NCBI GenBank assembly: GCA_965649105.1
Contig: CBFGJP010000041.1
Location: 1-22,534 of the forward strand
Source: JAOAFX01 sp965649105
GTDB taxonomy: Bacteria > Hydrothermota > Tepidihabitantia > SM23-42 > JAOAFX01
Direction: 5' to 3'
DNA: 22,534 nt
In this document: positions 1 through 5,503 of the stretch, piece after piece
How the letters are laid out: the number at the start of each line of letters is the position of its first letter
How positions within the stretch are numbered: the stretch's first letter is position 1
Position numbers and translations under genes: made by a program
Notes under the pieces: model-generated
Told to the model about the DNA's origin: nothing
Databases searched by the model: none
Seen by the model: the letters and a program-made list of their open reading frames with translations, nothing else

Positions 1-288
1 ATCCTTGAATTCATCTTTAAGTTCTCCAGTAGGTGTGAAAGCCTTTTCTCCCAGACTTTGAATAACCTTCTCTTTTGCCTCTTCAAATCTTTGGTTTATG
101 TTGGTTAGTCTTTCATCCTTGTGTTTAGCAAACGCAGATTCAACCTTATTTTTGAGGTCTTCCTGAATAAACTTCGCAATTTGCTCCCGCTTGTAATTGA
201 GAATCCGATAAATTCCGAAATCCAAATCAGAGGCTTCAAACTGAAAAAGCCTTTTAAGCAGGTCCTGAAATTTTTCAATACTTTCCAT
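1..288 (-). CDS. Large DNA methyltransferase, N-terminal part (runs off left edge)
   Basis: An open frame of 96 codons starts at ATG 286-288 and continues past the left edge without a stop. A good ribosome binding site (TAGGAG) lies 6 bases upstream. The early motif LFQFEASDLDFGIYRILNYK (residues 15-34) is, from memory, typical of the N-terminus of large type III-like adenine-specific DNA methyltransferases of restriction or defence systems. The following 50 residues are charged and helical. The catalytic motifs would lie outside the window, so the assignment rests on this one motif. The gene begins about 40 bases after the R' core of the preceding attC site, so it is the first gene of integron cassette 4. 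It points the same way as all other cassette genes. Confidence 0.6.
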   Translation of the reverse strand, partial: MESIEKFQDLLKRLFQFEASDLDFGIYRILNYKREQIAKFIQEDLKNKVESAFAKHKDERLTNINQRFEEAKEKVIQSLGEKAFTPTGELKDEFKD

Positions 289-321
289 AATTATCTCCTA
301 TTCTCTCAAGCACGGCATTGC

Positions 322-512
322 GTATAACGGTTCCAGCATAAAAGAAGTTCCGCCGAGGGCTGGGTTTGGGTGAGTGCCATAGGGCACGAACTCACAGCCT
401 ATTCTAAAGAATAGGCTGGATCCAGCCCCCAGCCCTCTATGCACGATAGGATTAAAGATATGTAGGTAATGATTAGAGGGCTGGGGGCTGTGACTTTTAT
501 GCTGTGTTATAC
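322..512 (-). repeat. attC recombination site of cassette 3 (long form)
   Basis: On the minus strand this element starts with R'' GTATAAC (506-512) and ends with R' GTTATAC (322-328). Inside are perfectly complementary 10-base L boxes, AGCATAAAAG at 335-344 and its complement at 494-503. At 191 bases it is more than twice as long as the other two sites. The extra length holds further inverted repeats: a hairpin with arms TGAGTGCC/GGCAC..ACTCA (about 374-395), AGCCTATTC/GAATAGGCT (about 398-418), and a long pair with GCCCCCAGCCCTCT at about 425-438 and its complement at about 474-489. An 84-codon open frame across it is a shadow. Confidence 0.82.
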
Positions 513-520
513 GCCGTCGT

Positions 521-1171
521 TCAGAATTCAATAAAATATTCAAGTTCTTCATCTATTTGCTCCAAGTCTAATAGCACTTTCGCTCTGTGTGGGCTTCCAT
601 CAGCATTCCTAAAATCTTCCTGAAATGAGCCACATTTAACCAAAGTGGCATCTGTTATTCTGATAAAAGAAATCTGTTGTAAATCAAATGATACTTTTCT
701 TAATCTTGACCAAGCCCCTCTTTTTATCCTCTCTATCACATATTTTGACTTTCCACCTTTTAGTGCTTCGTGCCATTTTTGAAATGTCCTATCTTCGTCG
801 TTATATAGAACTTTTCCAATAGCGAGGATTAAGCCAACAGCACCATAATCTTTAATTCCATTCGCAGTCGCTTCACTGTCATTAACAATTATTTGATGAC
901 TACTTGTGTTCATAGCATGCACCTTGAAATCCCAAGGAATATTCTTAAATGCGTCAAATCTAACATTTCCATATTTTGGTCCAAGTATTTCCGTCAAATC
1001 CGATAAATGTCTTTCACACAAAAATTGAAAATAAAAGCCAATCCATTCCATCTGTTTCCACTGGGGATAACCAGATTCTTTCATCTCTAAAATAGCCTTT
1101 CTACCATCCCATATTTTAGGAAGATTCTTTAGTTTTTCTCCAATTTGTTTAGCATCTCTTAAAAAATTCAT
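521..1171 (-). CDS. Candidate type II restriction endonuclease (PD-(D/E)XK-like)
   Basis: The gene encodes 216 residues. Its ATG overlaps the methyltransferase stop codon by 4 bases (ATGA), so the two are translationally coupled. The pairing of a DNA adenine methyltransferase with a downstream protein of this size is the classic layout of a type II restriction-modification system. The protein contains RFDAFKNIPWDFKVHA (residues 71-86), which fits a PD-(D/E)XK nuclease core: D73, then D81-x-K83. Glutamates in the preceding helix (E42, E53) could complete the site. I do not recognise the exact family or recognition sequence. It ends 8 bases before the R'' box of the cassette's attC. The frame is intact although the partner methyltransferase is frameshifted. 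Confidence 0.6.
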   Translation of the reverse strand: MNFLRDAKQIGEKLKNLPKIWDGRKAILEMKESGYPQWKQMEWIGFYFQFLCERHLSDLTEILGPKYGNVRFDAFKNIPWDFKVHAMNTSSHQIIVNDSEATANGIKDYGAVGLILAIGKVLYNDEDRTFQKWHEALKGGKSKYVIERIKRGAWSRLRKVSFDLQQISFIRITDATLVKCGSFQEDFRNADGSPHRAKVLLDLEQIDEELEYFIEF

Positions 1172-1467
1172 TTTCTCTCCTCCATGTCAAAGAGGGTTAG
1201 CAGTGTTTGATTTTTAATTTCTTTGGCTTCTTTAATTCTATAAATATTCTTTTCTAATCTCTCTTTTGCAAATTCATAATATTCTTTTACAATTTCAAAT
1301 CCAATGTAGTTTCTTTTCATCATTTTACTAACAATTGCTACTTGCCCTGAACCAAGAAATGGGTCTAAAATAATATCACCTTCTTCGCTTGAATACATCA
1401 GTATCTTTTTTATTAACTCCGCAGGTAATTTTGTAGGAGTTTTTTGATCACCTGTCCAGTATTCCCT
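1168..1467 (-). CDS. DNA adenine methyltransferase, C-terminal part (after frameshift)
   Basis: This is the continuation of the upstream methyltransferase in another frame. The readable frame begins with REYWTGDQKTPTKLP near 1467 and continues through GDIILDPFLGSGQVA, the SAM-binding FxGxG motif of DNA methyltransferases, then NYIGFEIVKEYYEFAKERL. In this class the DPPY/F motif precedes the FxGxG motif, as here across the two parts. A free-standing start exists at ATG 1398, but a fragment made from there would lack the catalytic DPPF half. The likely lesion is one extra A in the A-rich run at 1467-1478. The stop overlaps the endonuclease start (ATGA). Confidence 0.8.
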   Translation of the reverse strand, partial: REYWTGDQKTPTKLPAELIKKILMYSSEEGDIILDPFLGSGQVAIVSKMMKRNYIGFEIVKEYYEFAKERLEKNIYRIKEAKEIKNQTLLTLFDMEERK

Positions 1468-2002
1468 TTTTATTTTTTATTATCCAAACATCCTCTTTGT
1501 CTTTATAATGCAAACTGCCACCATCTTTATCATCATCTTCTTTCCTATATCTTGAATAAGGAAAAAATTTCCTCTTTTCATCATTTTTACAGACATAGAG
1601 GCAATGATAGTGTGAGGTAACAAATTTTCTTTTTGTTACTACTCCAAACTGATATTTCCAAATAATATGATTTACTGTGATAAAACCTAATTCATCAATC
1701 GCTATTAAAATATCCTTCAGATTATTCCAGCCCGAAAATACATACATACTTCCAGAATCTTTGAGCACTCTATATACTTCTTTCATCCATGCAAGTGTAA
1801 AATCATAATATTCTTCTTTTGGAATTTCATTATATCCTTCTATAACCCTTGACGCTGTTCTATGGTAATTATTTCTTTTTGCTTTGAAATCTATTGCAAA
1901 TGGCGGATCGGTAATAACAAGGTCTATTGTAGCATTGGGGATACCTTTCATTCCTTCTATGCAGTCTATATTGTATATTTTATTGAATTCTAACTTTTCC
2001 AT
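1448..2002 (-). CDS. DNA adenine methyltransferase, N-terminal part (ends at frameshift)
   Basis: The frame encodes 184 residues. The N-terminus matches DNA N6-adenine or N4-cytosine methyltransferases: NIDCIEGMKGIPNATIDLVI, then the catalytic tetrapeptide DPPF at residues 32-35, and later YRVLKDSGSMYVFSGW. Homology runs to about EDVWIIK (residues 171-177). The frame then passes an A-rich run (1467-1478), reads a few unrelated residues and stops. The rest of the enzyme lies one frame over, at 1467-1168. Rejoined, the enzyme would be about 275 residues, a normal length. It is the first gene of cassette 3 and starts about 30 bases after the attC core. A GGAAG stretch 8 bases upstream may act as the ribosome binding site. 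With the endonuclease it forms a restriction-modification pair. Confidence 0.82.
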   Translation of the reverse strand: MEKLEFNKIYNIDCIEGMKGIPNATIDLVITDPPFAIDFKAKRNNYHRTASRVIEGYNEIPKEEYYDFTLAWMKEVYRVLKDSGSMYVFSGWNNLKDILIAIDELGFITVNHIIWKYQFGVVTKRKFVTSHYHCLYVCKNDEKRKFFPYSRYRKEDDDKDGGSLHYKDKEDVWIIKNKKGILDR

Positions 2003-2030
2003 GTTTCACTTCCGTATTTTGAACTATGGC

Positions 2031-2113
2031 GTATAACGGTTTCAGCATATACGAAGTTTCGGCATAGCCGAAATTTTGGGCGAACGAAGTGAGCCGTATA
2101 TGCTGTGTTATAC
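2031..2113 (-). repeat. attC recombination site of cassette 2
   Basis: On the minus strand R'' is GTATAAC (2107-2113) and R' is GTTATAC (2031-2037). The L boxes AGCATATACG (about 2044-2053) and CGTATATGCT (about 2095-2104) are perfect complements. The centre holds a TTTCGGC/GCCGAAA hairpin followed by TTTTGGGCGAA, shared with the attC at 3009-3099. The site is 83 bases long. The TAA stop of the cassette 2 gene is part of R''. Confidence 0.88.
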
Positions 2114-2977
2114 GCTGTTGTCATCACCTCTATCTGATTTTTCTGTTAACTCATTGTTCTTTATGGATTCCAAAGCCTTAGCAATCCCTGTACTCCAATC
2201 TTCTGCTATTTCTTTCATGCTCTGCCCATGGTACCGCAACCTCAAGGATAACATGAAATTCGGAATCTCATCAGGGTTCATATTTCGTTTAAAGCGGACA
2301 TTTTGGACATACACAACTAATTTTAGGAACGACTGATAAAAATTCGCAACCTTAGAACCAAATTCGGGATCTTTGGCAATAATCTCTTTAGTAATTTCAT
2401 CGTCGGCTAATGCGCGAATTTCACAAAAATTAGATGGGTTCAACATTTTATTGCCGAGTTTAGAGCCGATGTCCATTTCACCTTGAATCTCAGCTTCTTG
2501 CTGCCACATTTCGTGAATATAGCTACATTCTTCTTCAAAACTTGACCAGCGACTTCCCAAAACCTCTGCATAAAGTTCTTCCTCTAACTTATCAACCGAC
2601 TTACCATATCGGCAGGCAATTTCTTGAGTAATAGCAGATATAACACGGTATGACATTCTAATGAAGTTGAGGGTTTCTTTCGGAGTTGGAATGGCCGACG
2701 AATACCGTACTTTCTGCCAACACTTATAAAATTCTTCAAGATCATTTTGGGTAATTTCAGATTTGCCAAGCAGATTCCCGAAGTGCAATAATATAAGGTT
2801 AAGTTTCTGCCTGTGATTCCGGGTCGGATCAATTCCTTCGTCTAGTAAGATGGCAGAGAAGTAATTATCAATTGCAAGGTAGCCATCAGCCACAGCGAAT
2901 CTACTTGAACCAGCCGACTGAGCGCTGAGATACTGAGCAAGCCCTGTAATTAATCGGTCTTTAACTTTAGTCTTCAT
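2108..2977 (-). CDS. Cassette 2 protein of unknown function (289 aa, all-helical)
   Basis: The gene is preceded by AAGGAG nine bases before the ATG. I do not recognise the family. The N-terminal 120 residues (VADGYLAIDNYFSAILLDEG, then TRNHRQKLNLILLHFG, then EEFYKCWQKVRYSSAIPTPK) resemble a HEPN-like four-helix unit. R53 and H55 are close, but the spacing does not match the usual RX4-6H nuclease motif, so this is only a suggestion. The middle is rich in W, E and Q (about 142-165), and the rest is predicted helical. There is no signal peptide or membrane segment. The gene fills its integron cassette completely: its TAA stop is part of the attC R'' box. Its neighbours in the array include restriction genes, so a role in phage or plasmid conflict is possible but unproven. 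Confidence 0.75.
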   Translation of the reverse strand: MKTKVKDRLITGLAQYLSAQSAGSSRFAVADGYLAIDNYFSAILLDEGIDPTRNHRQKLNLILLHFGNLLGKSEITQNDLEEFYKCWQKVRYSSAIPTPKETLNFIRMSYRVISAITQEIACRYGKSVDKLEEELYAEVLGSRWSSFEEECSYIHEMWQQEAEIQGEMDIGSKLGNKMLNPSNFCEIRALADDEITKEIIAKDPEFGSKVANFYQSFLKLVVYVQNVRFKRNMNPDEIPNFMLSLRLRYHGQSMKEIAEDWSTGIAKALESIKNNELTEKSDRGDDNSV

Positions 2978-3008
2978 GTTTCACTTACTCCTTTTCGTAG
3001 ACAATGGC

Positions 3009-3099
3009 GTATAACGGATTCGGGCTATACGAAGTTTGCCCGTAAGGGCAAATTTGGGCGAAGCCACGAAGTGGCTGAGCTGTATAGCCTGTGTTAGGC
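3009..3099 (-). repeat. attC recombination site of cassette 1
   Basis: On the minus strand R'' is GCCTAAC (3093-3099), a textbook RYYYAAC box, and R' is GTTATAC (3009-3015). The L boxes pair GGCTATAC (3023-3030) with GTATAGCC (3082-3089). Internal hairpins are TTTGCCC/GGGCAAA and GCCAC/GTGGC. The site is 91 bases long. R'' and R' differ in sequence because R' was supplied by the next cassette, as expected after insertion. Confidence 0.9.
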
Positions 3100-3120
3100 G
3101 AAGGTTTGGACTAGTATCAT

Positions 3121-3336
3121 TCATAAAAGGCCACCAGTGGTTTTGGGTGTTCTGTATTCTTCCCCACCAAAGGTAATTTCTATTATCTGTTGGTTCGTTG
3201 TCTTTGGCTCACTATACTTTGGTACTTGTTCTAATTTAGCTTCTCTTGCCATTTCACCGCCTTTTATTTCAATCCGAGCATGCCCAAATGGTAGAATTTT
3301 GAAATTAATATTTACCTTTGCTTCTGGTTCTTTCAT
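3121..3336 (-). CDS. 71-residue protein coupled to the SDH-like protease gene
   Basis: The ATG overlaps the stop of the upstream frame by four bases (ATGA), so it is translationally coupled and belongs to cassette 1. The product is not recognised. It is hydrophilic, with a beta-rich first half (AKVNINFKILPFGHARIEIK), a charged middle, and the tail IEITFGGEEYRTPKTTGGLL. No signal peptide, membrane helix or cysteine is visible. The stop lies about 20 bases before the attC R'' box. Coupling suggests a partner or substrate of the serine protease; that is inference. Confidence 0.65.
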   Translation of the reverse strand: MKEPEAKVNINFKILPFGHARIEIKGGEMAREAKLEQVPKYSEPKTTNQQIIEITFGGEEYRTPKTTGGLL

Positions 3337-3953
3337 GTTTTTACCTCCTCATTTAACTCTTGCCATCTACCTCCATATACTCTTATGTCAATACCTACTT
3401 CAGGAGATTGTCTTACAATCTCCTGCTGAACGAGCCTCTGAATTTCTTGAGCAAGTTGATTAATCATCTGTTGTATGATCTGTTGTACTTGTTGCGGAAT
3501 ATTTTCCGGTCTAATCTCTGGAGGCAAGTTTAGTCCCATATTAATGTTAATTTGGGGGTTAGATGGAACTTGTCTTCTTCTTTTGAGGTCTATTTGTGTA
3601 TTGAATATATGTGATTTATTCTCACTTTCTATAATCGCAATAGGAATATCCCTCAAATGTTCCTCCTCTCTTCCTGTTAAAGTAACAAGTGGGTCAATCG
3701 GTTCGTTAAGATTTAGTAATTTCTCGTATTCTAAGTAAAGCTTCCATATAACAGCCTCAAATTGCTCATCAGAGGTCTCAACTGACAATCCAATTTCTTG
3801 CGCTTCTTTTCTGCCTATTGCATGACCGTGGGAATAAATTTTCTCGGTAAGAGTTTCTATTATTGAACTTATCTTTGCCTCGTCAAGTTTTTCTTTTCGT
3901 GATGTTAATAGTTTTCTTGCTACCAATCTAATATGAGAATTCTGGCGATTCAC
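3333..3953 (-). CDS. C-terminal part of the interrupted SDH-like protease
   Basis: The frame is the same one as the N-terminal part. It is open from just after the TAA at 4092-4094 (codons from 4091) to TGA at 3333-3335, so a GTG start at 3953 is only a nominal start. The missing link reads PQEISVEDVNSYISFIRERA and continues without a break, as expected for one protein of about 381 residues. The segment contains ARKLLTSRKEKLDEAKI and a helix with GHAIGRKEAQEIGL, both in the style of the C-terminal half of SDH-family proteins. It ends in a glutamine-rich helical tail (about PQQVQQIIQQMINQLAQEI). If reinitiation occurs, a separate C-terminal polypeptide could be made, but no strong ribosome binding site precedes 3953. 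Confidence 0.7.
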   Translation of the reverse strand: MNRQNSHIRLVARKLLTSRKEKLDEAKISSIIETLTEKIYSHGHAIGRKEAQEIGLSVETSDEQFEAVIWKLYLEYEKLLNLNEPIDPLVTLTGREEEHLRDIPIAIIESENKSHIFNTQIDLKRRRQVPSNPQININMGLNLPPEIRPENIPQQVQQIIQQMINQLAQEIQRLVQQEIVRQSPEVGIDIRVYGGRWQELNEEVKT

Positions 3954-4091
3954 ACTTCCCAGAGTGAGGGGTGTTAAATTATTTGCAAGTAGAGAAACTA
4001 CTTCTGCAAGTGCTGACTGGTCATTTATGTTGGCTCTTTCTCTTATGAAAGAAATATAAGAATTAACATCCTCAACGCTAATTTCTTGGGG

Positions 4092-4478
4092 TTAACCAGC
4101 AGTTTCTCCAACCATCATCTTTACAAGTGTGGGGTCGATTGGACTTAGTTCTGCTTTCTTCCCCATAATTATTTTATCACTACCCATGGATAGCAATGTG
4201 GCAGCACTATGGGCTTTGTATGGTACTATAACTGTGAACTCATCGCAAAACTCTCTAAACATAGAAACTATACGCCAAGGAACGCTTACGTCGCCTCCTC
4301 TGCTGTAAAGAAATAGATCTATTTTGGTGGCCTTCCCGACGGGAAGTAAATGTTCATAGAGAGGCCTTACAGCATCTTCGGCTATTCTTGCTCCAGCAAG
4401 TTGCCTATCTCCTGTGAAATAGACTATCACCTTTGAACTTCTTAAGCTTTGAATCTGCTTAATCAAGTGTTTTCTCAT
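4092..4478 (-). CDS. SDH/ClpP-class serine protease, N-terminal catalytic part, stopped by in-frame TAA
   Basis: The frame encodes 128 residues from ATG 4478. An AGGAG lies 12 bases before it and directly abuts the alternative ATG at 4490, so I prefer 4478. The sequence matches the serine dehydrogenase proteinase (SDH_sah) family of ClpP/SppA-fold peptidases: IDLFLYSRGGDVSVPW (residues 53-68, oxyanion-hole glycines), AHSAATLLSMGSDKIIMG with the expected nucleophile S91, and ELSPIDP (110-116). Family members are usually near 280 residues. Here translation stops after GETAG at a single TAA (4092-4094), while the same frame stays open for more than 250 further codons. I read this as a nonsense mutation in a formerly full-length gene. 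It is the first gene of integron cassette 1, closest to attI. Confidence 0.8.
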   Translation of the reverse strand: MRKHLIKQIQSLRSSKVIVYFTGDRQLAGARIAEDAVRPLYEHLLPVGKATKIDLFLYSRGGDVSVPWRIVSMFREFCDEFTVIVPYKAHSAATLLSMGSDKIIMGKKAELSPIDPTLVKMMVGETAG

Positions 4479-4515
4479 ATTAATTACCATCTCCTTTCAT
4501 ATTAATGAAACTTTC

Positions 4516-4640
4516 GCCTAACTTGTTTATATCGGCACTTGGAGTGCGGATATACTCCCATTTTGGAATGATATCGGCACTCGGTGCGGATATTCTACCT
4601 ATAGAATCTTTTAACCTAACAAAAAATGTCATTCGCCGTC
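4516..4640 (-). other. Candidate attI primary recombination site
   Basis: This region lies between the integrase remnant and the first cassette gene. On the minus strand it ends in GTTAGGC (4516-4522), followed by GAA exactly as in the core at 3093-3099. A second GTTRRRY-like core, GTTAGGT, lies at 4614-4620. Between them are two imperfect palindromes of 23-25 bases (4571-4593 and 4529-4553), each ATATC-C-GCAC...GTGC-C-GATAT with the same C-C mismatch. They could be integrase-binding direct repeats. A weak promoter-like pair, TTGTTA (4617-4622) and TAGAAT (4592-4597) with a 19-base spacer, could drive the cassettes. The attI role is inferred from position. Confidence 0.55.
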
Positions 4641-4841
4641 TCCCTTTTTTAAGGGTAGAGAGTCTAAAGGGCTCTTTATCCTCCCCAAGTTTTTCGTGCT
4701 AACATGAGTATAAATCTCTGTCGTCTTAATGTCTTTATGTCCCAAAGGCACATACTCAGGATTGTAAGTAAAAGAAATGCTAATCCTGCTCTCACCAGAC
4801 TTTGGGATTTTTATCACTGGTTTAAGCGCTTTATAATTCAC
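4629..4841 (-). pseudogene. intI: Integron integrase (IntI) remnant, C-terminus only
   Basis: The last 38 codons (4629-4745) encode LGHKDIKTTEIYTH, then GRIKSPLDSL. This is the characteristic C-terminus of integron-type tyrosine recombinases, including the conserved LGH histidine and the nucleophile tyrosine in IYTH. The SPLDSL end is typical of IntI rather than XerC/XerD. Upstream of LGH the frame (to 4841) no longer resembles an integrase: the HSFATHLLE helix and all N-terminal boxes are missing, and no other frame supplies them. About 280 residues of the usual ~320 are gone, so the protein is inactive. It lies on the same strand as the cassettes with its 3' end facing attI. From memory, this reversed orientation is described for Treponema denticola; mobile integrons transcribe intI away from the cassettes. 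Confidence 0.87.
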
Positions 4842-5397
4842 AATATCTTATTATATTTATCAAAAATTTTTTGTCAATGGTTCCAGGCGGGGTAATCCGT
4901 CACGCAGGATGGCGGAATGCCACTATATTTTTTCGTCCATCTAAAGATGGACGCTACAAACCCTTTTTCACCCTCACCATAATCCTCTCCCTCCAATGGA
5001 GAGGAGAGGTGGGTGATACGGGCCAGATGAAACTGAACGCTACAGATTAGATGCTGAAACAAGTTCAGCATGACGGAATGGGAAATCGTGAAACTTGAAC
5101 CGTTTATTGTGAAACGATTGAGAATGGTAAAAAAAGGAGAACAAGGGTAAACAGGGGTGAAGATGGGAAAGATTAGTGAACCGTGGAACATCGTCAAGGG
5201 GGAAATAGGGATGAATAATTGTGAAAAAGGGATTTTGAGAAAACAAGATGAACTAAATAGACGGGAAAGACCAATCACAGGGCTAAAGAAGGCGAAAAAA
5301 GGCTAAAGAGGACTAAAAGGCAAAAGGACTGAAAGGGCAAAAATGGCGATGAAAACAGAGAAACGAAAAAGACCAGAAAGACCAGAGAGACCAGATA

Positions 5398-5423
5398 GTC
5401 GCGATCAGAAAATCGCTCCTACA
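5398..5423. repeat. REP-like palindromic element, copy 1
   Basis: GTCGCGATCAGAAAATCGCT followed by CCTACA closely matches the element at 7151-7175. The core pairs GCGAT with ATCGC, giving a small hairpin. Two copies 1.7 kb apart in noncoding DNA suggest a dispersed repeat. Confidence 0.55.
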
Positions 5424-5464
5424 AGGAAATACCAAATGGTTAAATGGTAATTGGTTAAATAGAC

Positions 5465-5483
5465 GACCCCACAAGTGGTGGTC
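5465..5483 (-). terminator. Hairpin downstream of biotin carboxylase, weak terminator candidate
   Basis: Twenty-one bases past the biotin carboxylase stop, the minus strand can fold GACCACCAC against GTGGGGTC with one bulged base. No long T run follows, so intrinsic termination is doubtful. Confidence 0.25.
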
Positions 5484-5503
5484 ACTCCTAATTAGAAACC
5501 GCC

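Larger units (their letters stand above)
4842..5503. other. Noncoding region between integron remnant and biotin carboxylase
   Basis: No credible gene is seen in this 662-base stretch. It contains small hairpins: CGTCCATC/GATGGACG at 4934-4953 and TGCTGAA/TTCAGCA at 5052-5070. A strongly purine-rich stretch (plus strand, about 5090-5396) ends in short near-tandem AGACCAGA copies at about 5369-5396. A GCGAT..ATCGC element at 5398-5423 recurs at 7151-7175. Open frames here are low-complexity shadows. Confidence 0.7.

Noticed and set aside
298..552. 84-codon minus-strand open frame across the long attC
   Set aside because: It runs through the attC palindromes and the end of the endonuclease gene, has no ribosome binding site and encodes hairpin-derived sequence. 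It is a shadow.
1455..1480. Programmed -1 ribosomal frameshift in the methyltransferase
   Set aside because: The frame needed is +1 relative to the upstream frame, and the codons AAT AAA AAG do not form the classic A-AAA-AAG heptamer. A one-base insertion in a homopolymer is simpler.
4092..4094. Recoding of the in-frame stop in the SDH-like protease
   Set aside because: The codon is TAA, not TGA or TAG, so selenocysteine or pyrrolysine insertion is not expected. A nonsense mutation is more likely.
4874..5278. 134-codon minus-strand open frame in the noncoding region
   Set aside because: Phe/Pro/Ser/Leu-rich low-complexity translation of the complement of the purine-rich tract, with hairpin repeats inside and no homology or ribosome binding site.
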